NCBI GenBank assembly: GCA_016703105.1
Contig: JADJCS010000002.1
Location: 372,001-436,000, forward strand
Length of the DNA: 64,000 nt
Direction of reading: 5' to 3'
DNA from: Flavobacteriales bacterium
GTDB taxonomy: Bacteria; Bacteroidota; Bacteroidia; Flavobacteriales_F; PHOS-HE28
Within the stretch, counting starts at the first letter, position 1. Every line of letters begins with the position of its first letter. Both the position numbers and the translations under genes were made by a program. Below the pieces are notes generated by a model that was not told the origin of the DNA, ran no database searches, and saw only the letters and a list, made by a program, of their open reading frames with translations. This document shows, one piece after another, positions 47,192-57,195 of the stretch.

Positions 47192-47267
47192 GGGTGCGGA
47201 GACCCTGCTAAGGTGCGCAGTTACGACCTGCCACCATCGATCGGCGGAACAATGCCCCGGCTGCGGA

Positions 47268-48731
47268 TCAGGCTTCGGCCCCGGCCCGGCTCTTGTTCTT
47301 CGTCTCCCCCTGCGAACGGTAGCCGAAGAGTCGATTGTCCTTGATCATGTTGTCCACGTAGGGTGGCACAAGATCCTCCCAGCCCTCCTGGCTTTCGCGG
47401 ATCATGGTGAGGACCTTCTGGCTGAAGATGTGCAGCACGGTGGGGTCGAAGCTCTCGATGTCCACGATGCGCTTGTTGTACAAGAGGAAGTCGTACAGCG
47501 GCTTCAGGCGCGGATGGACGGGCATATTGTCCGTGGTCATCAGCACGGCCGCATCGTTCGGCTTGCTCGGGTACACATAGATCTTCAGGTCGCGCGTAAA
47601 GAGGATGCCGAAGGCCTCCAGCATGCCACCGTTGAGGTGTCTGTAGTACTTCTCGTCGAACACTTCGATCAGGTTGTTCACCCCCATGATCAGGCCCATG
47701 CGGCTCTTGGTGTAGCGGCTGAAGTACTCTACCAGCTTGTAGTACTCCTGGTAGTTGCTGATCAATACCGTCTGCCCCAGGCTGCACAGAATATCGGCGC
47801 GATCGATGAAGTCCTTCTCGTCCACACTGCCCGTATCGGCCTGCAGGTTGTTCAAGGTGATCTCGAAGAGCACCTGGAGGTTGTTGCGTTCCACGCGGTT
47901 CTCCTTGATGAACATGTTATAACCGTTCATGATCATATCGATGTTCACCTTCGTCACCGGCCGGAAGCTGCCCCGGATGGTGAGGATGTTCTTGCGGTAC
48001 AGCGCCTCGCTCGCTTGCAGGTTCTGCCCGTCCGGACCGAAGATCACCGCATCGGTGTACCCCCGCTTCACCAATTGGAGGCTCAGCAGCCGGTTGTCCA
48101 CCTGGGCGAAATCGGGCCCGTTCATCTGGATCATGTCCACCTCCACGACATGTCGGCTCACGTTGTCATAGAGCGCGGTCATGATCTCCTGCGGATCGTG
48201 GTGCTTGAACAGGCAACCATAGAGCAGGTTGGTGCCCATGATGCCGATGGACTCCTGCTGCAGGCTGATGTCCGGATCGTGCAGGCGCACATGGACGATC
48301 ACATCGCTGGTGGGGCGGTCGGGCGCGGTCTGGAAGCGCACGCCGATCCAGCCATGGCCGCTATGCGGCTTCTCCAGCGTGCTGGTGGCTACCGTATTGG
48401 CGTACGTGAAGAACTTGGTGGTGGGCCGCTCCTTGCGGTCCAGGCGCTCGATCATCAGGCCGTACTCATGGCGCAGCATGTTCTTCAACCGGCTCTCGCA
48501 CACGAAGCGGTTGTTCGCCTCCTTGCCATAGATCGCGTTGCTGAAGTCCTTGTCGTACGCGCTCATCGCCTTGGCGATGGTCTGGCTGGCCGCACCAGCC
48601 CGGAAGAAGTGCCGCACGGTTTCCTGCCCGGCCCCGATCTCCGCGAAAGTCCCGTAAAGGTCCGGGTCCATGTTGATCTTCCGGGCCTTCTGGCCGGGGC
48701 TCAACGGGACATGGCTGCTTTCTTGGTTCAT
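47268..48731 (-). CDS. conserved hypothetical protein
   Basis: 487 aa from the ATG ending at 48731 (MNQESSHVPLSPGQKARKIN). Long conserved regions without obvious motifs (for example YDNVSRHVVEVDMIQMNGPD and ADILCSLGQTVLISNYQEY). I believe it is a widely conserved uncharacterised Bacteroidota protein; some databases give unreliable labels. Soluble by sequence. TACCTTTG box 21 nt upstream. Confidence 0.68.
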   Translation of the reverse strand: MNQESSHVPLSPGQKARKINMDPDLYGTFAEIGAGQETVRHFFRAGAASQTIAKAMSAYDKDFSNAIYGKEANNRFVCESRLKNMLRHEYGLMIERLDRKERPTTKFFTYANTVATSTLEKPHSGHGWIGVRFQTAPDRPTSDVIVHVRLHDPDISLQQESIGIMGTNLLYGCLFKHHDPQEIMTALYDNVSRHVVEVDMIQMNGPDFAQVDNRLLSLQLVKRGYTDAVIFGPDGQNLQASEALYRKNILTIRGSFRPVTKVNIDMIMNGYNMFIKENRVERNNLQVLFEITLNNLQADTGSVDEKDFIDRADILCSLGQTVLISNYQEYYKLVEYFSRYTKSRMGLIMGVNNLIEVFDEKYYRHLNGGMLEAFGILFTRDLKIYVYPSKPNDAAVLMTTDNMPVHPRLKPLYDFLLYNKRIVDIESFDPTVLHIFSQKVLTMIRESQEGWEDLVPPYVDNMIKDNRLFGYRSQGETKNKSRAGAEA

Positions 48732-48751
48732 CAACGCCGATGCAAGGTGTG

Positions 48752-48759
48752 CAAAGGTA
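48752..48759 (-). promoter_or_regulatory. TAnnTTTG promoter box
   Basis: TACCTTTG on the minus strand, 21 nt before the start at 48731. Confidence 0.4.
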
Positions 48760-48828
48760 GGACGCCACACCCCCCGCGTGGCGCTGCACTTGACGAGCCG
48801 TCCTTGGAAAGGTGGCCTGAGCCGCTTG

Positions 48829-49146
48829 CTATTCGCACCGCAGGGAGCCGTCCACTTCGGCGGCGTAAGCGGTGATCCCGCCGCGCAGGTTCATCAAGTT
48901 GGTGAACCCATGCCGTTGGGTGAGCGCCGAGATCACCGCGCTGGAGCGGTTGCCGCTCTTGCAGTGTACCACCACGGGCACATCACGCCGGATCTCCGCC
49001 AGGCGGTCCAGCACATCGCCCAGGGGGATCAGGGTCCCGCCGAGGGTGCAGCGCTCCGCCTCGTAAGGCTCGCGCACATCGATCAGCTGGAAGGCCTCGC
49101 CGCTTTCCCGCATCCGCTTCAGGTCACCAGGGGAGATCTCTTTCAC
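48829..49146 (-). CDS. rhodanese-like domain protein
   Basis: About 105 aa from a GTG ending at 49146 (VKEISPGDLKRM); an ATG at 49212 would give 127 aa. Single rhodanese domain with catalytic Cys in VVVHCKSGNRSS and FQLIDVREPYEAE. Sulfur-carrier function inferred; partner unknown. It sits next to the phosphosulfolactate synthase gene. Confidence 0.84.
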   Translation of the reverse strand: MKEISPGDLKRMRESGEAFQLIDVREPYEAERCTLGGTLIPLGDVLDRLAEIRRDVPVVVHCKSGNRSSAVISALTQRHGFTNLMNLRGGITAYAAEVDGSLRCE

Positions 49147-49247
49147 GACCAAGGGGGATAGAGAACGCGAAAATGGGGAAATGCACCGATCCGGGACGGC
49201 GGAAGTGGCCATTGGACTTGTTGCTAGGAAAGCCTTGCTTGCTCGCT

Positions 49248-50072
49248 CTACTTCGCGCCCACTTCCTTCGGGGCGGGCTCGGTCTTCACTTGGCGAAGTT
49301 TCTCGGCCACTTCTTCCGGGAGGTATTGGAAGAAGGTATCGCCGCGCAGGCCCAGGCGCAGGGTCTCCAGGGGGATCACCTCTTCAGCGGGCACGTTGCC
49401 CAGGTTCACGTTGGGGCCGATCAGTTTGATGAACCAGACCTGCTGGCTCTTCTGGGGAGCTTCCCAAAGGATGTCCTTGGCCGGTACTTTTTCCAGGATC
49501 CGGTTCACCAAGGCGGTGTGCGCATGGCCACTGGGGCGGTAGATCCCCACGTTGCCGCTCTCGCGGGCTTCGGCGATCACCTTCCAGCTACCTGCGGCCA
49601 GTTCGGTGTTCATCATGCGCACCCACTTCGCGGGGCTGATCAGAATACCCGTCTCCTTGCTCCCTACCTCGCTCAGCACCGTATGGTCCCTTGCGAGCAG
49701 GTTGATGTATTTGCACTTCTCGTCGTGCGGTAGGGTGATGCTGCCGTCGCTCACCTCGGCATGGTCGAGCTTCAGTTCTTTCAGCAGTTTTCGGTACGCT
49801 TCGAACATGCCCCGTGCGATGAACGCCTCGAAGAGCGTACCCCCCAGGTAGACGCGCATGTCCGCATCCTTGTACCGCTTCACCTTCTCCTTCAAGTTGG
49901 GCATCACGTAGCTGGTGCCGAAGCCCAGCTTCACGATATCCACCAAGTTACCCGAGGTTTCGATCAGGTCGTCCACCTGCCGTAGGCTCAGGCCTTTATC
50001 CATCACCATCGTCAGTCCATCCTCCCGCGGTTTCGCGGTGCGGGTGGGGACGTGGGTGAGGCTGAAGTTCAT
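49248..50072 (-). CDS. comA: phosphosulfolactate synthase ComA-like
   Basis: About 274 aa from the ATG ending at 50072 (MNFSLTHVPTRTAKPREDG). Conserved GLTMVMDKGLSLRQVDDLIE, DIVKLGFGTSYVMPNLKEK, YLGGTLFEAFI and HAEVSDGSITLPH. Adds sulfite to phosphoenolpyruvate; in Bacteroidota it may serve sulfonate metabolism. In the sequence as given it is fused in-frame to the TPR gene upstream through an extra base (50090-50091), but a separate start at 50072 overlapping the TPR stop (ATGA) is more likely. Confidence 0.88.
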   Translation of the reverse strand: MNFSLTHVPTRTAKPREDGLTMVMDKGLSLRQVDDLIETSGNLVDIVKLGFGTSYVMPNLKEKVKRYKDADMRVYLGGTLFEAFIARGMFEAYRKLLKELKLDHAEVSDGSITLPHDEKCKYINLLARDHTVLSEVGSKETGILISPAKWVRMMNTELAAGSWKVIAEARESGNVGIYRPSGHAHTALVNRILEKVPAKDILWEAPQKSQQVWFIKLIGPNVNLGNVPAEEVIPLETLRLGLRGDTFFQYLPEEVAEKLRQVKTEPAPKEVGAK

Positions 50073-51483
50073 CGCTTGTAAAGCTCGATCCAAGTGCATC
50101 ACCTGGGGCATCGCACTGGCTTCGGGGTAGTGCTCCAGCAATTGGGAGTGCCCGGAGTGGTCCGCCATCAGCGCTTCCTCCAGATCGAGAAGGGCCGCCT
50201 GCTCTTTTCCCGCACGGAGCAAGTAGCTCACCATGCGGTATTTGAAGCGGCTGTTCAGCTTGTGTACCAGTTCGCCGTCGCGCAGTTTGCGCAGCGCGGC
50301 TTCCGGTCCTTTCAAATGCAGCATCAGGTCGGCGTGGTCCAGCCAGCCGTCCAGGCTTTCGGGCTCCATGCCGTTCAGCTTTTCGTAGGCCTCCACCGCT
50401 TCCGGGAACCGTTCCGCGCGGGCCAGCACATTGCCCAGATAGAACCAACCGTCCCCGCTGTCGGGGGCGATGCGCACGGCGTTCTCCAGATCCTTGATGG
50501 CCTCGGGCAATTTGCCTTGGAAATCGCGCACCACGCCGCGGCCGATCCAGGCGTCCACCCAGTTGGGGTCCAAGGCCAGGGCCTGGTCGTAGTGGATGAG
50601 CGCCTGTTCGTAGCGCTCCATCTTCTCGTAGCACTCGCCGATGTAGCTGAAGGTGACCGCTTGCGGCCCGTCGATGTTCAACGTCTCCTGGTAGCAGGCG
50701 ATGGCCGCCTCGAACTCACCGCCTTGCAGCAGGTTGCGGGCTTTGCTGAAATACGCCGAGCTGAACTCCTCCTCGATGGCGAGGCAGAGTTCCAACGCCT
50801 GGTTGCTCTCTTCCAACCGGTTCAACTTGGCCAGGGCGTTGCCCAGGTTGTACCACGAAACGAAGCTGTACGGATGCTCGTTGGTGAAATTGCGGAAGAA
50901 GACCACGCTCGCTTCGTGCGCCTCGGCCAGGTCGAAGCAGTAGGCCAGTTCATAGAGCACGGCCTCGTTCTCCGGGTTCACGTCCAGGGCCTTCTTCAAG
51001 CACACGATCGCCTCGTCGAACTGTTCGCAGTTCTCGTGCTCGAAGGCGAGGTCGAGGTAGATGTCGTCCAATCCTTCATCCGCCAGCTCCAGCGCCTTGC
51101 GGTAGTGCTCGATGGCTTTGCGGTAATTGCGCAGCTGGCTATGGATGCTCGCCTTGTGCAGGTGAACGTCCTCGTTGAACGGCTCCAGCTTCTGGATGCT
51201 GTCCAGCACGTCGAGCGCACCGTTCAATTTGCCCAGGCCCCATGAGTACTTGCGCCTCGCAAAAGAGCAGGTCCACCGAACCGGGGTGCTGCTGCCTGGC
51301 GTAGTCCAGCACCTGCCGGGCTTTTTTCAGGTCGTTGTTGTCCAGATAGTGCTCAATGATCAGCTCGAACTCTTCCACATCGAAGAAGTAGTGGTCGTTC
51401 CGGCTGAGCATGTCCTCGAAGCGTTGCACATACTCAGTGCGGTCGTCTTCGCGGTCGGGCAGGGAGGGGTGGCCTTCGCTCAT
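50069..51483 (-). pseudogene. tetratricopeptide-repeat protein, broken by two single-base indels
   Basis: From the ATG ending at 51483 (MSEGHPSLPDRED). TPR-like pairs of helices throughout (for example AIEHYRKALELADEG, QALIHYDQALALDPN). Frame lost at CCCC 51238-51241 (one extra C; repaired reading LMGLGKLNGALDVLDS) and again at CC 50090-50091 (one extra C; repaired end MHLIELYKR then stop). The second indel makes the TPR run into comA. TACCTTTG box 28 nt upstream. Confidence 0.72.
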
Positions 51484-51510
51484 TCTGGCGGGCTGGGGAT
51501 GGTCCGCCTT

Positions 51511-51518
51511 CAAAGGTA
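51511..51518 (-). promoter_or_regulatory. TAnnTTTG promoter box for TPR gene
   Basis: TACCTTTG on the minus strand, 28 nt upstream of the ATG at 51483. Confidence 0.4.
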
Positions 51519-51656
51519 GGCCTTTCGCTATGGGCGTGTTCGGGCCAGGGCCGGGTTATGAACAGGGGCGGGAGGGATCGGGAGTGGTGGTTGGTGGTCA
51601 GTTGTCGGTGGTCAGGTGTCAGGCAGGGCGGTGCGTTCACCTGGCCCACCACGAAG

Positions 51657-51686
51657 AAAGGGCCATCCCCTGCGGGACAGCCCTTT
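51657..51686. terminator. hairpin terminator
   Basis: AAAGGGC (51657-51663) pairs with GCCCTTT (51680-51686), with a nested CCCC/GGG core, just beyond the stop of the broken thioredoxin-like gene at 51719. Confidence 0.6.
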
Positions 51687-51718
51687 CCAGAACTTGTTTC
51701 TTGATAACGCGGTCTACT

Positions 51719-52483
51719 TCACGAACTCTTCGTGCCGAGAACGGTGTTTCCAGCGCGTAGGCTGACAAAGTACACGCCGGCCTCATAGGCGGCCACGTTC
51801 ATCTCCACACGCTGATCGTTGCCCACGGCGACATTGGCCACGGCGCCGTCCCGGTTGTCGTGCCCTTCGCAGCGCTCAGGTCCACGTTCAGCACATCGGC
51901 CACAGGCACAGGATAGAGGCTCACCGAGGAGAGGAGGTCGCCCTCTTCCGCGATACCCACGGCCGCCAGCGTGATGATCTGTTGATGGAGTTCACCATCT
52001 GGGCACAGGTGAAGTTCCACATGTCTTCCACGATCTCCCTTGTCACTGGGCGGATCAGGCTTACCGTGGGAAAGCCGAGCGGCCACCATACGCTGCTGGA
52101 AAGGCTGAGCGGTGCGGACTCGTTCACCACAGGATAGGAGGTGCCCGTGAGCCAATCGCCCTGGGTGCTGCCGGTCAGGCCCTGTCGGCCATGGTGGTAC
52201 TGGCGTCCGCTTCGTAGAACAGGATGCGCAGCTGATCGGTGCCGTTCGGGCCGTAGTTGTTGTACAGGTTCTCCAATGCATGGCTCTGGTGCAGGCTCCA
52301 GCACGGTCCGCACCACGTGGCGCTGGCATCCACCACCACCACCTTGCCGGCGTTCAGCCAGGAGTAGAGGTGGTGGCTTGCACTGTTGATATCGGTGACC
52401 GTGAAATCCGGCGCGGTGCCGAACTGGGCCATGGCGTTCACACTGAAGGCCAGAACGGTAATGGGGAGTAGGGTTCTTTTCAT
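51719..52483 (-). pseudogene. thioredoxin-like T9SS protein, broken by frameshifts
   Basis: From the ATG ending at 52483: signal (MKRTLLPITVLAFSVNAMAQ), thioredoxin fold with DASATWCGPCWSLHQS (CxxC), then frameshifts before GSTQGDWLTGTSYPV, before the AVGIAEEGDLLSSVSLYPVP stretch, and near the end. The final frame AVGNDQRVEMNVAAYEAG closes at 51719 with a T9SS-like tail. At least three indels; decay or sequencing error. Confidence 0.7.
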
Positions 52484-52970
52484 GGTTCGCGTTGTTCCGC
52501 GCCCAAGGTACAAGGCTCCATCCCACCGCGTTCTGGATCGAGGGCGCCATTCTCGGAGGGCTAGCAGGACTGAAAACCCTGGATCCTGCCCAAGCTCCTG
52601 TGATCTTTCCGACCGGCAGTTACTCCGGTGCCAATTGTGCATTGCAACGCGGTCGGCCTTAGTAGAACGGATCCGCCTTGATACGATAGAGAAAATTGAA
52701 CATCGGGTCGGGGCGATGATCGGTTTTGAGCAAGCGACGGACATTTCCTTCCGCCCGCCGTACCACACGATCGTTTTCCCGGAGGCCAGGCGATCCAAGA
52801 TCGCGGGACGAGGCCATCCGGGATCTCTGAACACGATCCGTTCGGAGATCCCGGATGCGATGGTACCGACCCCCGGGTCAAGCCCGGCGCTTCGGCTGTC
52901 CCCATCGCTGCGGGATGACGATCGGAGGTTGCGAGCGGCATCTTTGGAGCGACCATCTCGTCTTCAGCCC
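52484..52970. other. 487-bp gene-free region with a long inverted repeat
   Basis: No convincing gene. CATCCGGGATCTC (52815-52827) and GAGATCCCGGATG (52845-52857) form a perfect 13-bp inverted repeat with a 17-nt loop, a GATCCCGGAT-type element like those repeated in many genomes. The rest shows nothing. Confidence 0.5.
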
Positions 52971-54572
52971 ATGACCTACCTCCGTGCCTTGGCACAACGA
53001 TCCGTGCTGCTGGGCTTGCTCGCCTTACCGCTCGGCCTTTGCGCACAACCCCCCTTTCTGCACCGCGTAGAGCACCCCACTTGGCCCTCCTTGTGCCGCT
53101 TACTGCGGATCACCCCGCTTAACACTGACCAGTGCCGCCTGGCTATCGAGACCAACGTGAACGGGGAGGCATGCGTAGGTCTGGCCACGCTGGCCGCGGA
53201 TGGAACACTGAGCGATATGAGCTACGTCCCGATGGGGGGCGTGTACGGCACTCCGGTAGTGAACACCACCGACGGAGGCCACCTTTTCGTGCGGGAAGGT
53301 ATCGACACCAACACCCGTCAAACCGCCCTGCTGAAAACTGATGCGGACGGAGAGGTGGAGTGGATGCGCTTCTTCCCGGACCAATACGGCCGCTTCCTTA
53401 CGGACGATGACCGCACCTGGGTGGAGAAGGACGGTGGCTACTACGGAATAGGCCACCGCCAGGACGTGCCGGTCACCGATGGATATTCGAGTTACCTGAT
53501 GCATGTGGATGGCAGCGGCAACTTTCTGGAGGCCTGGAACTACGCCGAGGGCGACGGGTGGAGCGACCTCGGGCGTGCCGTGATCCGAACGCACGCGAAC
53601 GGATTGACGGCCGTGAGCGTGATGCGGCCCTTTTCCGGCCAGTCCAGTTTCCCCTATATCGCCATACAGCGGTGGAACGCGAGCATGGATCTGGAGTGGA
53701 GCAATTGGTACACCTTGGGCAACTACCACAGCGTGCATAGCACCACCCAGACAGCGGACGGCGGCATTGTGATCGCCGGTAGTGTTCGCCTCAGTTTCAA
53801 TGGGGACTTCCTATCGCTGCTCATGAAGGTGGACACCGCCGGCCAGGTGGCTTGGGCGCGGCTGGGCACTGCGCAACACCCTGTTGCGGTGCGCGTGTTG
53901 GAAGGGCAAGATGGCCGGCTCTGGATGGCGGGCAACACGGACTACTTGGGCCTTACAGGCACCGCCTTCGTGGCGGAACTTACCAGCGATGGCCAACTGG
54001 TGAACGCCAACGCTCTTACAGGCACCGCCCAGGAGTTCAAGGCCCTCGATCTGGAGCGCGATCCCGCCACAGGGGCCCTGCTGGTGGGCGGCTATTTCTA
54101 CGCCGCTTCTGTGGCTAACCTGGCCGTGGCCCGGGTGGACACACTGCTCCAAATGAGTTGCACCCCGCAACCCTTCGCATGGACCGATTCGCTCGTGGTG
54201 CCGAATATCGTCGGTGCGGGCATCACGCTGCTACCCGATGTGGTGAGCGATACGACGATGACCGGTACGGCCCAGCTCGCCACCTTCAGCGCTACCATCG
54301 AATGCTTGAGCACGGCGGTGCCATCGCCATCAACTTCGTCACCAACCACGTGGATCGTGCCCGGTCCGGGCGCGTTGCACATCGCATCCCCCGCCGCTTC
54401 AGCCATGCCGTATAGCTGGACCATTGTTGATGTGGCCGGGCGCACGTTGGCCACGGGACGAGCCACTGCGAACACGCAAGCACTGAACACCGGCTTCCAA
54501 GGCACTGGCGTGCATCTGCTACTTATCGATCGTGCCGACGGCACAAGGCACGTAGAGCGGTTCTGCCGCTGA
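52971..54572 (+). CDS. secreted T9SS-like hypothetical protein
   Basis: 533 aa from the ATG at 52971 (MTYLRALAQRSVLLGLLALP signal). Repetitive beta-rich body (VKGQ-like blades with QVPVTDGYSSYLMHVDGS, SGQSSFPYIAIQRWNAS), perhaps a propeller. The C-terminal ~85 residues (AMPYSWTIVDVAGRTLATG, then HVERFCR) are a T9SS type A-like domain. Function unknown. Confidence 0.7.
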   Translation: MTYLRALAQRSVLLGLLALPLGLCAQPPFLHRVEHPTWPSLCRLLRITPLNTDQCRLAIETNVNGEACVGLATLAADGTLSDMSYVPMGGVYGTPVVNTTDGGHLFVREGIDTNTRQTALLKTDADGEVEWMRFFPDQYGRFLTDDDRTWVEKDGGYYGIGHRQDVPVTDGYSSYLMHVDGSGNFLEAWNYAEGDGWSDLGRAVIRTHANGLTAVSVMRPFSGQSSFPYIAIQRWNASMDLEWSNWYTLGNYHSVHSTTQTADGGIVIAGSVRLSFNGDFLSLLMKVDTAGQVAWARLGTAQHPVAVRVLEGQDGRLWMAGNTDYLGLTGTAFVAELTSDGQLVNANALTGTAQEFKALDLERDPATGALLVGGYFYAASVANLAVARVDTLLQMSCTPQPFAWTDSLVVPNIVGAGITLLPDVVSDTTMTGTAQLATFSATIECLSTAVPSPSTSSPTTWIVPGPGALHIASPAASAMPYSWTIVDVAGRTLATGRATANTQALNTGFQGTGVHLLLIDRADGTRHVERFCR

Positions 54573-54617
54573 AGGGCCCGGGTTCGCGAGGATCCCGTCC
54601 CGAGCAGAGCGAAGGGA

Positions 54618-54645
54618 TTCGAGGGTCCGAAGCGATCTTTAATTG
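54618..54645. repeat. repeat C, copy 1
   Basis: 28 bp, TTCGAGGGTCCGAAGCGATC followed by TTTAATTG, identical to 59041-59068. In a 166-bp gap without a gene. Confidence 0.65.
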
Positions 54646-54738
54646 GCGCGAGGGCCAGTGCGTGGAAAGACCAGATCCCGCACAGATCCAATGAGATCGC
54701 TTCGCGTCGCGGACGAACGCTCGCGACCGCGGTCAATT

Positions 54739-57195
54739 TCACCGGCCCTTACTTCTACCACCGCCACCTCGCGAGGGCGCACTGCCAGGGGATGACCGCG
54801 GCGCCGATGACGGTGCCGATCGCTGTTGCGGCTGCGACCGCTGCGGCGCTGGGCGTGCGGCGGGCGGTTGTGTCCGCTGCTGGCGATACTGGTTCATATC
54901 GTTCGTCCGTTGCTCGCCGCGCTGGCGGTCCTGCTGTATGCGTTGCGGGTCGCGCACCACCGGTGGCTGGTTTGTGGGCCGCTCCTGCGGTTTGGTCTGC
55001 GGCTGGGTGGGGCGCTCCACAGGCGGTTGCGTGGGCCGTTGCACCGGGGGTTGTTGCGCCGGTTGCGTGCGCGCGGGTTCCGCCTGCGTGCTTGGCGGCA
55101 CCTTGGTCCAGCGACCATTGGTGTATTGCTGTGTGCCGCCCTCTTCCCGGCGGTACACATTGCCCTGCGCATCGGTGAAGTGGTCGCGCGTCATAGGCTT
55201 CACGTTCGGCTGTGTAGTAGGTGTCTTCGTTCCACCGCGTTCCTCCGTGGGGGGCTTTGTTCCCGCCCGGTCCGTCGGCGTGGCGCGCGTGGTGCCGCGG
55301 TCCACAATGCTGGGACGCACGCCCGCATCCGCGCGGCTCGCATACAGGTTCGCGGGTCGCATACGGGCCGTTGCATCGCTATTCGCGGCCGTGCCGCTGG
55401 CTTCGCTCCTGCGTCCGCCGCTCACATCGCTGCGGTGACCGTAGTAGTGGCCATGCCCCTGTCCATACCCATCGCTGTAATACACCGGCGGGTAATAGCC
55501 CCAAGGGCCTCCCCACCAGCCGCAGCCGTAGGGATGGTAGTGACCATAACCACCCCAGGCGGGATAGAACCAGTTGTAGCCCCAGCCCATGCCGTAGCCC
55601 CAACCGATCCACGGATCGTAGTACATGTTGAAGCCCCAGGTATACGGCCGCGGACGCCAGTAACCGGGCCACGGCGCATAGTAGTACCCCGTGCCGTAGA
55701 TCACAGTACCGCCCTGCACATAGCAACCCAGGTAGCCGGGCGTGTAGCCGGTGAACACCACGTTCGGCGTGTAGTCATAGATGTACACGTAGCGCACATT
55801 GTAGATCGGGCTGCTCGGTGGTATGGTGTTCACCTCCTCCGGCACCACGGTGCTCACCACCCACGGTCCATCGGGCGTGTCGCCTTCGAACCATACCGCG
55901 TTGTCGCACACGTGGTAGCGCCCATCGATGCGCAGCACCGTCGTGCTCGCGTTCACCGCCTGGTAGATGTTCGTTCCGTCCACACGCTCGAAGCGCGGGT
56001 CCCCATCATAGGACACCTGCACGGTCGCGGTGCTGCGGTCCACGGAGGCCGTTTGCGGTATGCTCGCATCACGCACCGCTTCGGTCGCGGCCCTCGTCCC
56101 TGCGATATGCGCCAATGCGCCGTCCTTCGCGGAGCCTTCTGGGATCTTCGCGAAAGCCGTTGGCAAACGGTCGCTCTCCACGTAGCGCCATGGGCCGCCC
56201 TTCAGGTCGCTCGTCGCGAACCAGCGTCCGCTCGCTAGCAGGTAGTAGTCCTGCGTGGTGATGTCCATGAACAGATCATCGCTCGTGTTCGTGGCATAGA
56301 GCAGGCCGGTCTCCGGCAGCGGCTGGAACTGCGGGCTGCCCTTCAGGTCCAGCAACTCGGCGGGCACGGTGCTCACCACCACCTCGGGCACCACCACGCT
56401 GCCATCGCTGCTCGCGGGTGCCAATTCGGCGGTGGCGTCCACCTGCTTCGCCAGTGCCTGCATGGCGCTGGGTGCGTTGCTCTCCCGCTTCCACGGGCCC
56501 TTCACGTCCTTGGAGCGGTACCATAGACCGGAGCCGTACAGATAGTGATCGCCCCCTTTTTCGCGCACCAGGAAGAAGGGCGTGTTCATCACACGCTCAA
56601 TGGCGTTCCCGCCGTCGCCGTAAACGGGATCACCGCTTTCCGTGGTGGTTCCCTTCACCGGTTCATACACCGGCTCGCCGTCTATGTACACCAGCACGCT
56701 GGGCGTTTCGCGGTAGATGATCGCCGGCGGATCGTTCACGTAAGCATCGCTGTGCTGCTGCTCGTTCTCCAAGGCGGAGACGATCCAGTCGATCGCGATC
56801 GGCGCCGTATGCTTCGGGATCTCCGCGCTCAGCGTTTCCTTGAAGCGGTTCAGCTCGGCCGTCTCCAACCCCGGCATCCGCGCATCCGTCACGTTGAAGC
56901 TGGTCAACTTGCCCATCCGGGATCCGCGGTCCACCTCCAGCGTGCCCTGGCCCCAGATCGCCCCGAACACCGGCTCTTTGTCAGTGGCGCGTTTCAGCGC
57001 CACGGCCGCCCGCATGCTCACTCGCGAACCGTCGTACGATTCCGGCTGTGGCGTGAACACCTGCACCTCATCGCCATTGGCGGTGAACACCACCGGCCAT
57101 TGGTCCTGGGCCTGCGAGGTAATGGAACCGGCCGCCAGCAGGGCCAGCAGACCGAAGCGCACAACGAGGGAATGGGAACGGGTGGGCTGTCTCAT
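54739..57195 (-). CDS. secreted Gly/Tyr/Trp-rich conserved hypothetical protein
   Basis: 818 aa. Signal (SLVVRFGLLALLAAGSITSQ). N-terminal half has WFATSDLKGGPWRYVESDR-type blocks repeated (LWYRSKDVKGPWKRE, WFEGDTPDGPWVVS), then a segment of about 100 residues extremely rich in Gly/Tyr/Trp (YDPWIGWGYGMGWG, PYGCGWWGGPWGYYPP). The C-terminus is Pro/Gln/Arg-rich with QPPVQRPTQPPVERPTQPQ repeats. Probably a surface or stress-response protein; function unknown. Confidence 0.72.
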   Translation of the reverse strand: MRQPTRSHSLVVRFGLLALLAAGSITSQAQDQWPVVFTANGDEVQVFTPQPESYDGSRVSMRAAVALKRATDKEPVFGAIWGQGTLEVDRGSRMGKLTSFNVTDARMPGLETAELNRFKETLSAEIPKHTAPIAIDWIVSALENEQQHSDAYVNDPPAIIYRETPSVLVYIDGEPVYEPVKGTTTESGDPVYGDGGNAIERVMNTPFFLVREKGGDHYLYGSGLWYRSKDVKGPWKRESNAPSAMQALAKQVDATAELAPASSDGSVVVPEVVVSTVPAELLDLKGSPQFQPLPETGLLYATNTSDDLFMDITTQDYYLLASGRWFATSDLKGGPWRYVESDRLPTAFAKIPEGSAKDGALAHIAGTRAATEAVRDASIPQTASVDRSTATVQVSYDGDPRFERVDGTNIYQAVNASTTVLRIDGRYHVCDNAVWFEGDTPDGPWVVSTVVPEEVNTIPPSSPIYNVRYVYIYDYTPNVVFTGYTPGYLGCYVQGGTVIYGTGYYYAPWPGYWRPRPYTWGFNMYYDPWIGWGYGMGWGYNWFYPAWGGYGHYHPYGCGWWGGPWGYYPPVYYSDGYGQGHGHYYGHRSDVSGGRRSEASGTAANSDATARMRPANLYASRADAGVRPSIVDRGTTRATPTDRAGTKPPTEERGGTKTPTTQPNVKPMTRDHFTDAQGNVYRREEGGTQQYTNGRWTKVPPSTQAEPARTQPAQQPPVQRPTQPPVERPTQPQTKPQERPTNQPPVVRDPQRIQQDRQRGEQRTNDMNQYRQQRTQPPAARPAPQRSQPQQRSAPSSAPRSSPGSAPSRGGGGRSKGR

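Noticed and set aside
47190..48875. Plus-strand ORF of 561 aa over the conserved hypothetical
   Set aside because: Antisense shadow rich in Val/His/Gln with no family features.
54826..56238. Plus-strand ORF of 470 aa over the Gly/Tyr-rich gene
   Set aside because: Arg/His/Ala-rich antisense of a repetitive GC-rich gene.
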